A stretch of DNA of 64,000 bases, taken from NCBI RefSeq assembly GCF_014839805.1, contig NC_051131.1, positions 2,592,913 to 2,656,912 of the forward strand, read 5' to 3'. The position numbers and the translations under genes are program-made. The notes under the pieces were generated by a model. The model had not been told where the DNA came from and did not search any database. It worked only from the letters and a program-made list of their open reading frames with translations. Positions 13,480 to 27,200 of the stretch are shown one piece after another. The stretch's first letter is position 1. The number at the start of each line of letters is the position of its first letter. The DNA is from Manduca sexta. Taxonomy: Eukaryota; Arthropoda; Insecta; Lepidoptera; Sphingidae.

Positions 13480-13760
13480 CGTCCGTGGCCACTGATCCGT
13501 GCTGCACTCTCGACCCTCGGGCGCGCGCCTGTGTGTGTGTGTGTGACGTCATCTCATTAGAGCTCGCCACGTGGCCGCGCCCGCCACAAATGCTTCACAT
13601 ATAATTGTAATTACTGCGGCTAATGCTCGTAATTAAGTAATGTCTTTATAATTATATCGCGTTGTGTTATTCATCACGCGTAGTATTAAGTGCAGTAAGC
13701 ACATTCCTTGTGCCGGCGCGGCGGGCCGGGGACAGGGGGGGAGCGGCGCTTGCACTTCTA
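13480..13760. promoter_or_regulatory. Candidate regulatory GC island with TG repeat and CRE
   Basis: A GC-rich segment contains a (GT) run at about 13,530-13,543 followed directly by TGACGTCA, a perfect CRE palindrome (about 13,543-13,551), and a CACGTG-type E-box (GCCACGTGGC, about 13,566). Further right, guanine tracts (about 13,722-13,742) also meet a G-quadruplex pattern. Function is inferred only from these motifs. Confidence 0.3.
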
Positions 13761-16149
13761 CTTTTGTTGTTAACGTGAAGGCCGCACTATAGCCTTCTAT
13801 ACCGTCATTCAGTCTCAGCCGTACTTTATCAATATTATTAGTAGGCTTGTTAGCCTACATAATATCGAAAGTCAAATCTCGGAGAACAAAACTGGCCGAC
13901 TTAATTGTTACGCCCGCGCCGTCACAGGACGCAACATCTCTCGCTTGTAGATGTCATGTTTGAACTACACAGTATTTTTATATAAGTCTACCATTCCTGT
14001 AACTCATTTTAAAATTGAGTCCCATTATCCAAAAGCATTATCAGTTACAACTCGCCGCAGAAACCACAGTGCTATGTAAAGGGCACGTAATGCCGATATA
14101 GACTTTTTTATGTTCCAATTTATTTTCCACCGCTATATCGTCTACAATTGAATAAAAATCTGTACATCAATCTTTATAGTCAGTAGCGAAAGTGAATGCT
14201 TGTGTTCAATTAACACGTACTTTCAACAAAAGTTCCATATCATCTGCTGAAACTCATTTATCTCGCGTCAACATTGCAGAACGTAACCTTCGCTATGTTT
14301 TTGTACACTCGAGGTTATCCTTTTGTTATTGTAAGAGTCCGAAGTCGACGCTTACCTTCAGCGGGGGTCAAGACCGCAAGCTATCTCACTCCGTGATCCG
14401 TGAGTTTATTATACCGACTCCATTCAGCCGAGATTCATCTAAATATATTTTACAGAATTATAAGTTAATAATATAGATAATTCTTCCTTTTTTTTCGTGT
14501 GTGGAGCAAGCTTTTCTAATAGCGTTTCATTTGCCCTACCAAATTAAACCGTAATACTTTATACCACCATCACATCAACTTAGCTTTACAGGTAGAGAAT
14601 ACCTCCGCATTAAACACCTATAAATAATATTGCAAAAAATACTTTAGGATATATTTATAGACAAGGTGGTGAGATGAGTAGTAAATTAACGACAATGCTG
14701 CAACACGTATCGATCTGATGTCAGAGCGCACGGTCGCGTGTGTGCGCCCGGTGCGTCGCGGGACACCTCGCTCGTAAAACGCCTTTGTATTGATTATAAA
14801 AGGTTGCGTTTAATTAGACGCGCGGTGGACGTTCTCTGCAGCGATGCGCGGACTAGCTCACAGCAAACAAAAACTATGAGCTTCTCAAGTAATGAGTTGC
14901 ACAAACTGTGAGATTATTCGATTTTCGAGATTATTCGTTTAGGGATTTAAACGCGACAGCTTATTTCTATGTAGTTTTTCTATTGTACTAATTCTGTGAT
15001 AAATTATTGAATGATTATTAAATGCAGGTGTTCAATGTTATGCAGTTCACACAATTAGTTACCGCGGTATCTGTGATCACGTTATAATGCGCCATAACGC
15101 TCAAGGAGTGCTTCTGCCCACGCTCTTGTGGGAAAGGCGATATGATTCAAAACCGACGACCCTCGACTCACAATGCTGCTTATATCTGATCTACTGCCGA
15201 AATATTTCAACTCTCTTAGGCAATAAGATCACATGAAAATGTTTCATGGCAGAACTATAGTTTTGTCTTCAACATAAACGGTATTGCATGCGCACGGAAA
15301 AATGTTGTGATATGCCTTGTTGATGGTTTGGTTAGTGGAATCGTTATTGTTCTGATAAGGAATTATTGTATCACCATTCCGATGACAAAATATTTTGGGG
15401 AATTTACATGTTTTTGTTTTTTGGATAACACAAATTTTAGGTCCCCTGCATTAATCGCGCAAACCATAGCCGATAGCTATATATCTTTATGAATTATATT
15501 CGTATTTATTTTAAACAACACGTAGTTACCCAACAATTTGTGTTAGACCGCAATATACACGCGACATGACGGCGCAGAGGTGCGGGCCATCACTTACAAC
15601 GCGCTGTTCATAACGAGCGACTCCGGACGCGCGGCGCAGTCTCCGGGCTAGTGGCGCGCCGGGCCGGGGCAGGGCGCGGCGCCACCCCATGCACCCCACC
15701 TGTGGCGTGCGGCGCGGGACCTGTGGCTCACACACGACACTCACTTCTTAATACAGACAGTCGCGGACAAAAACATAGCCGTCAACCATTAGGTATTTAA
15801 TAATGATTTCAATTGCGCTGTTCTCATGCATTCCAATATGAATTGATAATTTGTAGTTAATAACCTAGTAACCCCTTACATGTTGCATGCACCGATGCAA
15901 CCGCCCTGCGTATAATACTATAAAGTCACGCACATGTGTCCCGCAAATAATACTAGTTTGAGACTAAGTAACGCGTCAGGTTACATCATTATTATCGTAG
16001 ACCATATTCCGTTATTAAAACGACAAAAATAGTAACAGTATCCAATTCTTTTCATTGCCTGAAAATTGTTTCTTACACTCGATCTAATAGACAGTATCTG
16101 TAGAAATGATTATAATTGATAACCAGCTTTTGCTAGCCACTTGGTCCGA

Positions 16150-16330
16150 GCGAAAAGTTTTTCCGAGATAAAAGTCCGCTATATATTTTCCAGAGAAAAT
16201 ATAGGCTATGAAAAGTATTTTCAGGATTTTAAACTATCTCCGTGCAGCAATATTACATAACAACATTGTTTTTGAGTCGATCATGTTCAGATAAACAAAG
16301 GCGGAAGATTTTTTTTATAATACAAATATA
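16150..16330 (+). repeat. Interspersed repeat R2 fragment
   Basis: Contains TTTTTCCGAGATAAAAGTCC, CTATATATTTTCC, AAACTATCTCCGTGCA and GATCATGTTCAGATAAACAA in the same order as the fragment at 53.84-54.04 kb. This is a diverged copy of a widespread lepidopteran repeat whose ends cannot be fixed here. Confidence 0.55.
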
Positions 16331-16625
16331 AGGATAAAAACAGCGTGTGTCGTTGGGATGATTGTAGGGTTTCAATATCTGAGGCAACATCTAACATGAA
16401 GTCCAGTGTCACTTTGAAATTCAAAGTTCTTAGTAGTGACTGATAACGAACAATTCAGACGAGCGCCTTGCTTTCTTGTTCATTCCTCTAAATAAAATCA
16501 ACGATACATTGACGATGTGTACGCGAAAATTAATCAAAGTTTTGTTTAAAGTGCCAGTAAAGTTCCCTAATAGGTGCCTTTCTCGAAACCGATAGTGCGC
16601 GAGTGCGACCCCTGACCGCCGCTCG

Positions 16626-16638
16626 GTGACGCTGATAA
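16626..16638 (+). promoter_or_regulatory. Recurrent 13-mer GTGACGCTGATAA, site 2
   Basis: Exact copy of the 13-mer at 11,924 and 20,772. It lies in a GC-rich island (about 16,590-16,700) that also holds GATAATAGCGATTGG and GCGCGCGTCGCAC. GATA-type binding is inferred from the TGATAA core. Confidence 0.45.
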
Positions 16639-18829
16639 TAGCGATTGGCGATGGACACTCCGCCGCTAGTCCCGATCACGCGCGCGTCGCACATTCATAT
16701 GCATTCTTAGCCTAGTTCATGAATCAAATATGGTTCATGAATTATATTTGCTCGAAAGAACCAAAATCGACGATATTTTGTCATCATGCCACAATGAATA
16801 GAGTGTGTAATAATCATGTATTTTATAAAATTTAAGAAGTATTCTATATATTTTCTTTTTATATATATTTTTTAAATCGAATAAGTATGCATTACTCACT
16901 ATATACATTAGATTAAATTAAACGTGTAATAAAAATATAATTTGTTTTTTTAACAGTCGTGCCATCTCACTGATCCATCCACGATTTACGTTTATAATGT
17001 CCGTCTTTACTGAAACACGTATTCATTAGCAGTGAAGATCACATGTAAGCTACTTACCAATTTATTTATACCCAGAATAACCAGAGCTTCACAGTAACAG
17101 ATCATAATAATATTAAGCCACACCTAAGGATTAATTAACATTTGACACGTTAATTGTGACTTGTGACATAAAGATGGTAGGTTGGGGTAACGTCATTAAA
17201 AATGTTAGCAACATGTTGCGGATCCACAATTCCGTAGTAAATACGCGGCTTGATGTTGACAGGTTATACATCATTATCACTAAAATGTTCTGTGGAACAT
17301 GTTGCTGATGTTAATCAGTGTGACGAGCGTCAACTCGGCGGCATGTCGGCCCGCACCGAACACCCCGGCGCGGCACTCCCTCACTCCGAGTGAGTGTTGA
17401 ACAAACACCCTCATGGCTATGGGGAAAAACAAATTCTGGCACTATTTTTTACGTCACAGACCAGTAAACGAGCAAAATAGTCACCTGCGATGTTAAGTGA
17501 TCTTTATCGCAAATAAACTCTGACACTACCAAAAGCATTTTCATTACTGCATCGCCGACGTTAATAGAATAGGCATTAGGATGCGCAAGAGGTGATTGGA
17601 GCCTCCGGGACTCCCACTCGTTGTACGAAACGCAACACACTTCACTTAGATTTCCCGTCAAGAGAGTTCATTTATGCTGACAGAGATATCGACGTGCGAC
17701 GTGGTTGTATCACTTCTGACTTAGTTTATTTCTACTTTTCAACCGTTTTTTCTTTAAGGTTGTTAAGCCAGAAAATAGTGTCGACACTTAAGAAATTTAC
17801 AAGCAAAGTGTAAGCCATATTTAAATTCCATATGGCAATAAAGTGTTCGAATATGAACTACAGAGTGACGTGTATGGATCGATGTGCGGTCACCACAGGG
17901 CGCGAGTCGCGCGGCTCGCGGAGGGCGCGGCGCCTTGTAACAAACGAGCCGCACACCAGCCCTGCCTCACGCGCCACCCCACTATTTACACGTGAAAAAA
18001 CCGCTCGCGCTTTAACTGCGCCCTTTAATCTTTACCATAATGATGCTTTATGGGCTCATCGCGTTTAATTTCGTATTATGCCATTCGTTTCCTAAATGTG
18101 TTAGTAATAGAAGATATTTTACACACAGCCCTCAGTGTGAATGAAGTACGGCACGAAAGTTCATAATCGTGGCATTAACTAGTTAATTGTCTATAGTAGT
18201 GGTTAAAATAAATGACGTTCGTATCTACACACCTGCGAACTAATAACCGACTCTTCCAGGGAAACGAACTCGTTTGCCATTTACCAGCCTATCAGCAGTC
18301 AGGTAAGTATACTTAACATGTTACGTGATGAGATAGTACTGAGTTTTGATGCGATAAAACTATGGAGTCCTCACCACGAAAGCCCCAACAGTCACCAGGA
18401 ATAATGCGAGCCTTCCCCTCAGCTTACACATACTTCTAGCAGATAGAGGGATCCTAGCTCAGGTAGGATATATATAATAAATAAAATTGTAGTCTCTGAC
18501 TGTTTTGACCAGTATAATTGCTCGTGAACCTACCCTCACACATAGAAAAGTTGAGGATAGTCCGTGCCCAGCAGGAGAATGAACGGATTATAAAAATAAA
18601 ATTAATAAAATTAAAGAAAAACAATAACAAACCAACCTCTTTGGCGGTAATAAAAGTCCGCCGTAGCCCGTAAGCTAGCTTATTTCGCTGCAGGATGTAC
18701 CAGTCCACACTACTCAGTCATTCAGAGTTCAGCAAAGCACTGCACTGATGTTATTAAATGACTTACCATTAGGCATGAGCATCATTTAGCATTATATTAA
18801 TAAAATATGAATATTTGCAATAATGACTA

Positions 18830-19100
18830 TCCTGAGCATCGGTGTCCTAGTTCTATTTCAGCACGACTGCAATGGTGAGGTCTCGGATTCAATCCCCGGT
18901 ACTTGCAAAGTAATATTGAGTTTTTCTACCCGGTATTAGCCCGAAGTCAGAAAGTGCCCCATATGGCATGGTAGGGTCGCCCCCTATCACATCAAGAGAC
19001 GGCGGAATACATGGCGGAAAGAGAGTTCACCATTTGCGCCTCTGCCTACGCTCCAGGTGTAGAAGGCGTGAGTGTGTAACTGTCCTGTGAGAAGGAAGAA
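18830..19100 (+). repeat. tRNA-derived SINE, family A, copy 2
   Basis: A tRNA-like head contains an RNA polymerase III B box (GGATTCAATCC, 18,885-18,895). The body follows with GGTCGCCCCCTATCACATCA, GGCGGAATACATGGCG, GCGCCTCTGCCTACGCTCC and AAGGCGTGAGTGTGTAACT. The same body order occurs at 9.29, 44.3 and 57.13 kb. This is the most complete copy in the window. It is a non-autonomous retroposon and encodes nothing. Confidence 0.75.
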
Positions 19101-20771
19101 AACTAATATTAAATAGTTATGCGAATTAACTAAAACAGATATATGTGATAACTACGACAGTACGTACGAGCCTGCTGCCCAATTATAATTATTTTTGTAT
19201 TATTATTTAATTAATTCATGATGAATCGATAACGTGTTCACCCGATATGGGAACCAGGGGCCTTACACAATATCCTAGCGATGAATCTATCGCTCGAATA
19301 CGTCATTTCCATACATTTTTTATCTCTATTAGCGTTAACGATTGTAGAAATCAGTGGCGTAAGATGAAATTTTCCGAAAGAGAACCCGACACAACATAAG
19401 GGTAGGTGCTATAGTTTATGTATGAATACGATCGGCAAATTGTTTTAATGAAAATTAAATTCCACACAAATTCTATATAAAGGGAAGCCGGCATATGGAC
19501 CCTTCACCACTGGTATAAAGGCATCTTGTCTAAGACCTCAGGTAAGTCCATAATAAAAAACAACAACCAATATCTTAGAATCACAGTAATCACGAAGTTT
19601 GTCTCGTCCGCGCCGTGAGCTAGTGATGCGTCCCGCCGCGCCGCGTAGTATTGCACCGCAAAAATGAGTCCGTCATAGCGCCGCACTTACACCTTTTGAC
19701 CGGCCAGCCCGCCCGCCCGCGACATGGGATCTGCCATCACCCTCCGCAATACTGAACGTAACCGTGTGACATTGACAATAACTTAATATAACTTAGTACT
19801 AAAAAGCATGCTCCTCTATGAAGTGAGTTCACATGTTAAATAAATAGTATTAAGTTACTTCTGAATGAGATCAATATTATTTTTAATTATTTTTAATTAT
19901 AACGCAGTCACGACCAGTGCATTGCCCCCCTGTCTCCCAATCAGAGATCGTGCCACACAAACGTGTTTCTAACCATATAGAATTCTTTCTATTTTTGCAT
20001 CGATATCGCAAAGTGACGTAATGCGATAAACAATAAAATAACAAACTGAGTGTAACTTTCTAATGCGCAAACTATGTCGAGCGCAGAACATGGGCCGTGT
20101 TCCGCACAATGTTCCGCTCGCCGCGCGGCCGTGTCGCGAGACGCGTGGGCGACGCGTGTGGTGCGACACGGCGACAATCTTGTTCCAATCTAATGATTAA
20201 CGCAATATGTCCTGACGAGAGACAATCCGAAACCGGTCGTATTATAAGACGATTTATCCTTTAGCTCAAGCCTGTATTCCCCTCGGCGCGGCGTAGGCAA
20301 TGCTAATGCTGTAGGTACTACAGGTGTATTAATTACACATCTACCTACTCCTTACACTTTGAACTTGTATAAAGTAACGCTAACAACGCAGTCTGATTAT
20401 TCGAATATGTTTTTTAATTTAGCTTGACAAAATGATTTCTCCAAGCTTCTTGACACTAGGTGTAGGGAAGTTCAAAAATAACAATCCAGCAAGGAACATT
20501 AAAATCCTTTATTGTCGGCATAATGATGTGGGCTTATTAAATATTTTTTATGCGCTTAACGGACCTAATATGTTAGAACGGGGCGGGACGGCGCGGCAGC
20601 ACGATGCTGACGCTCGACTCTCTGTAAAGTCGAGTGCTGAGCGCATCAGTCTGTGTGACATATTTAATATTAAATAATACTTTAAAACTGTCCAGCGTCG
20701 CATCGCCTTCTCTTCCCATCCGCTGATGCTTGTAGTTTGAGCACAGCGCGGCGTGAGACCGGCGTGACGCG

Positions 20772-20784
20772 GTGACGCTGATAA
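20772..20784 (+). promoter_or_regulatory. Recurrent 13-mer GTGACGCTGATAA, site 3
   Basis: Third exact copy of the word found at 11,924 and 16,626, again on the plus strand in a GC-rich island (20,580-20,810). It is immediately preceded by GCGTGACGCG, which repeats the TGACGC half. The combined bZIP-like and GATA-like content suggests a transcription factor module, but no binding data are available. Confidence 0.45.
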
Positions 20785-21027
20785 CCAGTACGTGGGCCGC
20801 GTGGGACCCGCCAGTGACATATCCCCACACTTTTTTACTAAACAACATAATGTGTATGATATCATTACCCCAGAACCCTTATTCTAAAATACTTCATCGC
20901 TCTACCTAGTTAGACTTTCGAGTATTTCCAAACAGTTATGATTTTAGGACGTCGACAACGAAAGAAAGTATTCCTACATAAAGTTGGCAACGCATCGATT
21001 ATCATTTTTTACAAAAGCAAGGCAAAC

Positions 21028-21200
21028 TGACCCCACTGCACTTGATGATAAGCGATGTGAGATCCAGTGAGAATGTCGACTGACGCGAGATGGTTACCTC
21101 TTGCCAGTGGACACAATATGCCGGCCTTTGAGTCAGATATATATAGGCTGGTCCCAAATCTGACACTTACGTGATCCACTATATCGAGTTTTAACCCCTT
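21028..21200 (-). repeat. Interspersed repeat R1, copy 2 (inverted)
   Basis: Reverse-complement counterpart of 3020-3206, starting at TGACCCCACTGCACTTG and continuing through GAGATGGTTACCTC, TTGCCAGT, GGCTGGTCCC and CACTTACGTG. Identity is moderate and indels are present, so both copies are old. The family is unidentified. Confidence 0.6.
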
Positions 21201-21459
21201 GTGTATAGTGGCCGCTATCCTGGCGGATGCAACGTACTATATATTATATCCTAATAGCTAATTTCTTAAGACAGATGGATGTTTGGGGGCAACTCTGATC
21301 TCTTACGATTGATATTTACACATCTGTAATAATAAGTTATCTTCTATAAAATCAACAATTTAGTCGTTTAATATTCTCAACATAAAGCTGAACTAAGTTA
21401 CAAAATGTTTTAAAAAGAAACATTATTTTTATTTGTAAGCCATTGTTTTAGAGGCGATG

Positions 21460-21605
21460 GTGTTTGTTGGCGCATGCGCGTTATTCATGAGCTCTCCGCT
21501 GACGTCACACGCCGCGCATGATAATTGTTATCGCTGAATTATTTAGGCTCCTGATAAAGTGTGCACTGCGCGGGCGCTGCTCGTCGAGTGATGAGTGAAG
21601 CTTTT
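21460..21605. promoter_or_regulatory. Candidate enhancer with CRE and GATA-type sites
   Basis: A compact island combines TGACGTCA (CRE, about 21,500), GATAATTGTTATCG (two head-to-head GATA-like cores, about 21,520), CTGATAAAG (about 21,552) and NRF1-like GCGCATGCGC (about 21,470-21,479). The density of recognisable factor sites in about 130 bp is the highest I noticed in the desert. Activity and target are inference; miR-8 would be the nearest recognised gene. Confidence 0.35.
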
Positions 21606-24114
21606 TGCACAGTTCTTCACTGCAAAACTCTTTTTTTTTTAACAAATGACCAAGTAGTTTAAAGATAGAGTATTATACGGTAATATAAAGCTTTTTATAA
21701 CTGAGTTACTCTTCCTCCCTTATTCCCGTCACTTATGCTACTGGAGAGTCCAAATCAAGAGCGACACGCATTTTATCGACACCTTATGTTACAACTGTGA
21801 TTCCTTAGAAACACTAAAATAATGTCTGTATTCAAATTGCAACGAAATTTGTACATACCAGAAACATAGTAAATAGTTGGCAATATAATAAATTGATAAA
21901 ATCAAATATAAATTCTGACGGCTGACACATATGGATACGGCGCGGCGTATGGATTTTTACAATTAAACAACAACTTTTTATTTATTTTTTCGTTGAAAAA
22001 ATACGACAGTAAATTGTAATATCATTGAGTAGTCGATTCAAAGTAAATAATCACACCCACAGTATAGTCTACACTGTAGCGGGTCGCCTCACTGGAATGC
22101 AAAAACAGGTCGGGCTTTGCTTTGGCTCATCGCAACTGGTTACTGGTAACCACTGGTCGCATCACGCGGCGCCGTGCCCGCCGACTGGTCGCTCCTTATC
22201 GATACCAACAGGAAAACTAAAAACAGTTATAGAGGCAAGTTATGTGCAACCGCGCGGGGAATCGCTCGCGTTCACCACGTTCATTCATAAAATCTTATGT
22301 TGTATCCCGCAACAATATTTATAGAAATATTTGTACACCGATAACGAGCAAGTATAGTCATTGAAGCAGCAGTGTGATGTGGGGAGGGGTCGTTGGACGT
22401 GGTGGTCACCGCCACATGTGGAGCCAGCGCCGCGTCGCAGCGCCGCGTGGACACTCATTAGTGCCTGGAGATATGTGTCCGCCGACACCGCCGCTATCAG
22501 CAAGGGGCGAGTTAAAAATACCGGCGGGAAGCGCGGGCCGCGGGCGGAGACCGCCACCCCGAGCTACGACTCTCGACCTTACTACTCTAGCGTTAGGATT
22601 CCATATCAGTCGTTAGTAGTTTTGTTTCCAAGTCTTCAGCGTCTGGGTTATCGCGCGACCTCTTATCACCCGCGCACACAGACGCGCACACAACACGCGG
22701 CGCACACACACACACCTGCGACTTCGACACCGAGTGTACACCACACACTACACATGTACGCGATGTCGCACAGAAATGGGTCGCGTATGTCGCCACATGT
22801 AATTAGAGCAAGAAACTGTTTATTGTTCCCAACCGACCCGCAGTTCATTAAATTATCTTATTGAGCGCGGTGCCAGCAGGCGGGGGATGCGAGGTGTCCG
22901 GAAGCGGTCGCAGTGGCTTTCGATCCATGGCATCCATGGATCAATGGTATCAGCACTGTATTACATAGCGTCAACAATTACAAAATTTTATTTATTATAA
23001 CTACATTTTACTTCCTGCATATAGCTTACCAAGCATATATAAAGGCCTCGGAGCGTTTTGTATTTTTCAAATTCAGTCGTTATGTTGTAGGACATAAGGT
23101 AGAATTCCATCAAGGAATTGATCTCATTTAGCACTTCGTGAGTGCTAACCCTAAATCAGCGATGCATTGGACGATAAGAACGCGCTGACCTCTGTTGCAA
23201 GCGGTCTGCGATGCGCGTCACACGCATGCGCCCACGGCTGGCCGAACGCCGTGACGGCTCCACGTGGCCGTTCCATTACATAACCTCACCATTGAGCTGC
23301 ACGGCCGCAGCACGCGCTCCACATGTGCGCCACGTGGCTCTCTCACATTCTGACACAGCGATTTTATAGTCAGCAACACTGTCTGCGGCGATGCTTCCAA
23401 AAGGCGAAACAAAATTACGAAATTATATTGGTTTGCAATTGTCTTTGTCTCAATATTTAACTGACTTCTCTGTACACGTCAAACTAGTTCGTCACTACAG
23501 ATGAATTATCGGGGTAGAAATTCTCTCTTTATGAGAAAATAGGTAAACAACAGCCAGTCGGATAGCCCTGTCTCCATATTGGGATATTAGTCTTGTGTAG
23601 TAGATGTAAGAAACCTCGAGAAGCTTGCGATGGCATGATACCTCGGCCAGAATCTCGAAACATTAGTCTAGGTGAACTGATTGTACTCCCTACCGTCTCT
23701 TTTCACAACCGATTCAATTCTCTCTACGCCACAAAACTTGTCATCTTGTAATTAAATACAGTTTGGATATTGCAAAAAAGAATTGACTTAGCTTTTATTT
23801 TCTGCCTTGTCTGAAAATCGAACCAAGGATCACCTGGTCCACAGCGCAAACATACCGCACCGTACTCGCGAGACCATCACAATTAATATGATAAGTTATT
23901 CGGCCCACTTGAGCACTTTTTAATTGTTGTATTGTATCGCGCGCAGTACGCACCAGTACGACCCCCCCCCCCCTCAGCGCTCCCTTCCCTTTCTCCCTTA
24001 CATACAAACAATAGCCATAACTCCGACACATATAAAACTATCAATTCATAAAGTTACATTTCTTTCATATAACTTTGGGTGTTGTTCGCATAATAGTCCT
24101 TTCAGGGTAAAAGT

Positions 24115-24215
24115 TTCATAGAGCATTTTTTCGGGATATAAAACTCTGCTCAGTATATCTATATGTTAATCCAGGACGTAGTCCATCTTGTATACAAAAT
24201 TAAATTCAAGTGCAA
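24115..24215 (+). repeat. Interspersed repeat R2 fragment
   Basis: Blocks TTTTTTCGGGATATAAAAC, TATATGTTAATCCAGG and TAGTCCATCTTGTATAC match the middle of the common lepidopteran repeat represented near 6.6, 16.15 and 53.85 kb. Only a short diverged piece remains. Confidence 0.45.
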
Positions 24216-27200
24216 TTTGCTGTTGATATGCCATGCTGGTTTGCGAGCTGAAGAAAGCATTGAAAGACGTTGTACTCAATCCTTTAATTTGTGTCATTAC
24301 TATTTGTGAGCGGACTTGACGCTATTACCATCAAGCTAGCAACAAGCAAGTCTGGTAAAGCTAATGGCAAAGGGTCCAGGAACCAGATCACAATTCCAAG
24401 TTTCGGACCTATTTCCAAAAGAAACTGTATGCTACTCGGATGGTCGATAATTACGAGTGCAAACGTTCCCGAGTTCAACGCTCGGCGCAGCGTGTGCGTG
24501 TCCGCAGCCGCGCCGTGCTGACCACTCGACCCACAACCACACTCCTCCTGGTATTTAGCTGAAATTATCACGCGTTACTGGCTTGAGAAAGTGACCTCAG
24601 GTGCTTATTAACTGTAGATATCACGGATATCGTGACTGCTCCAAGTGCTTTTCTGAACTTGCAAGAAAAAATGATTCTCTCTTCCCTTTGCCCTCGCCAA
24701 TTGATTTCCATTAAATCTGGTAACCCACTATGACTGCGCCAGCTTTGTAGTAGATACTCTGGGCGATGATATTTGTCATTTTATATAAATCATGTTGTTG
24801 CTTTCCTTTTAGTATTATTAAAGGCGAAATTTCGCCTGTCTGTCATAAACAATCGAGAAGTCGGTCACCCAGATACATACGTTGAAGTCTTTATATAACG
24901 TCTCTACATATAAAAAAATATTATGCAACTTTTCAACTCACGTTGGTTTACCTTATCGGTAGTGGAGCTGCAGCGAGTCGTACGTCGTCGTCGTCGTAGC
25001 CGTCGTTATGACTCTAGTGTTTTACGAATAACACAAATTGTAGATTACACAATCGATCTCAGAATGCACAACACAGCTTAAAGGCGCTGCCAGTTAAGTT
25101 GACCAGCGAGTTTCAAAATTAACAATAATAATTATGTAACAATATTCAATAGTGATATTAAAGTTGCATCTAATTTCACTAATATAAATAGATTAAAAAC
25201 TAGTTTTTTTTTTCATAATACAATTACGTGTGGCGTTGCGCCACTGGCGTGTTGGGACTCTCATCGTCTAGGGTTGCTAACTGCAACAAACACCATTTGT
25301 AATACATCATACGAAATTGACCATTTCAAAGTCATACGTGAATTAGTAGATAAATTAAGAGAACTCGAGCTGACAGGTCTAGGGGAAGGTAAATATTTTA
25401 AATTCAAGCCAACAAACTAAAAATACACACACGCTACTATATTTTGGCAGTATTCAATATTTTGCCGTGTTTTTATTTTGTACAGTGTCTATTTCCTCGT
25501 TCAATCGTAATATAGAATATTTTTTGTTACCTACCAAGTTTGCCAACCCTATCACAGGCATCCCCGCGCCTCGCCGCGGCTACGCTCGCGTGAAATTTCA
25601 GCGGCGGCAGGGTGCGCCAGCTTTCGTGAATGATGGAGGTGTGCGGGTGTGGATGCGGGGCGAGGGGTGCGGGTCGAGTTCAGGTGGAATAATTGTCACA
25701 ATAAACAGTCGGTAATGGAGTGGCGGCGCGCCCAACGAGTTAATTAGTGAAATGACACCCCCGCCCCTCACCGTCCCGCGCCACCCCGCCGCGCACCGCC
25801 ACTCCCCGCGCCACCCTAGTGGGCCACTCCTCGCCGCTGACCGGCTGAGCCCATTACCTATACAAGTACATGTAAATTTTGGCAACTTTTTCGACTGCGA
25901 TGACGCAACGTCCCGGCGCGCGTCACGCCCGCGCCGCTCTCCCCGAGGAACCCACCTGAACTACTACCATTACAAATATCTATTATTTAGTACCACACTA
26001 AAATTAGTTCTTAGTTGCGTTCATTAAAACTGATAACCCAAAACCCCCACTCCTCTTCTTTTAAAAATGACAAGACTCTGTAATATTCCCGCTGACAGCA
26101 GGATGAAAGTGAATTATCGTGATGGTAGCCATCAGGTGTCCTATATATTCGTTACCTACTTTACCTATACTATAAGAATAATTTAGTCATCCCTCAAAAT
26201 ACAACGCAAGTGTATATAGATCTTAATATAGGATAAACATAGTGACGCCTTTACAATATAAAAATGTAGGAAAACGATTTACTTTCTAGATTACTGTGTC
26301 AAGAATATTATACTCCGGTACCAAAACATGTTAACACATTTTACAAGACTTAACTCAAACCATGATCTCTCATTTCTCAGCCAACGTATACTCTTTGTAC
26401 AATGTACGACAATGAGTTATGGCTGGCGTGCAAATATAATTACAATTAATAATTTGTGAACAAAAAAAACACAGTCTAAGGCCGCGCCCACAGTAATATC
26501 GGTCACATCGCAGAACATTGTGCGCGAGTGTGCTCAGCGCTCGACTATCATTTAAGAACCTTTACCGATATAGGTAACTAATCTTTGTTTTAATTAATCA
26601 CCGTTTTATCATGTCCTTACGTATGATATGTGAAATTATGAGCCTAAGACATAAAACATTGATATCTGAAGTATTTATTGCCGTACATTTTATTGCAATT
26701 TTTGTATCATGTGCACTGCTATAAATACTTTTGTTATTTGTAATATAGCTTCTAATTACTTCCACAAGTAAAGTAATTTTCTCTGATAAATGCATGGATT
26801 CAAAGATTTTGGGATAAAGAATTATTAATAATACGTTAACGATTCGAATCCTACGTCTAATAAAAAACGACGATGCATTTTTTCTTTATAGATTATATCT
26901 GATAATTTATTAAATTTAATACTTATATTGACCTTGTCTGAATTATAAAAATTGCAAAGTGGAATCTAGAGATAAGACCTCATATATGACTAATCGTTTA
27001 ATCTCATAATATGATCTGAGGCGAATTCAACCGACTGCACCCAGTGCGATGTATGTCACTATGACGTATGAAATGAATTGAAACGTGAAGGATCAGTGTG
27101 TGCTATAAATTAGGAGTGATTATCCCAATCAGCTGCGGAATGTATCTTATCTGCTCCATCCGATACCGAGCGGCGACACACACGGCTGCTACTGTCGCTA

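Larger units (their letters stand above)
9401..18829. other. Intergenic block with GC islands and a microsatellite
   Basis: No supportable coding exon. A CA/CG-type simple repeat lies at about 9,478-9,545 (blocks of CACACA and CGCGCG). GC islands occur near 9.65, 10.6, 11.4, 11.67-12.01, 13.48-13.76, 14.70-14.86, 15.56-15.76, 16.59-16.70, 17.32-17.40 and 17.88-18.02 kb. Two of the three GTGACGCTGATAA words and an R2 repeat fragment are listed separately. The remainder is unremarkable AT-rich DNA. Confidence 0.7.

Noticed and set aside
22361..22864. 167-codon plus-strand frame
   Set aside because: The composition follows a GC island and a CA microsatellite (Thr-His runs); no domain or conserved motif.
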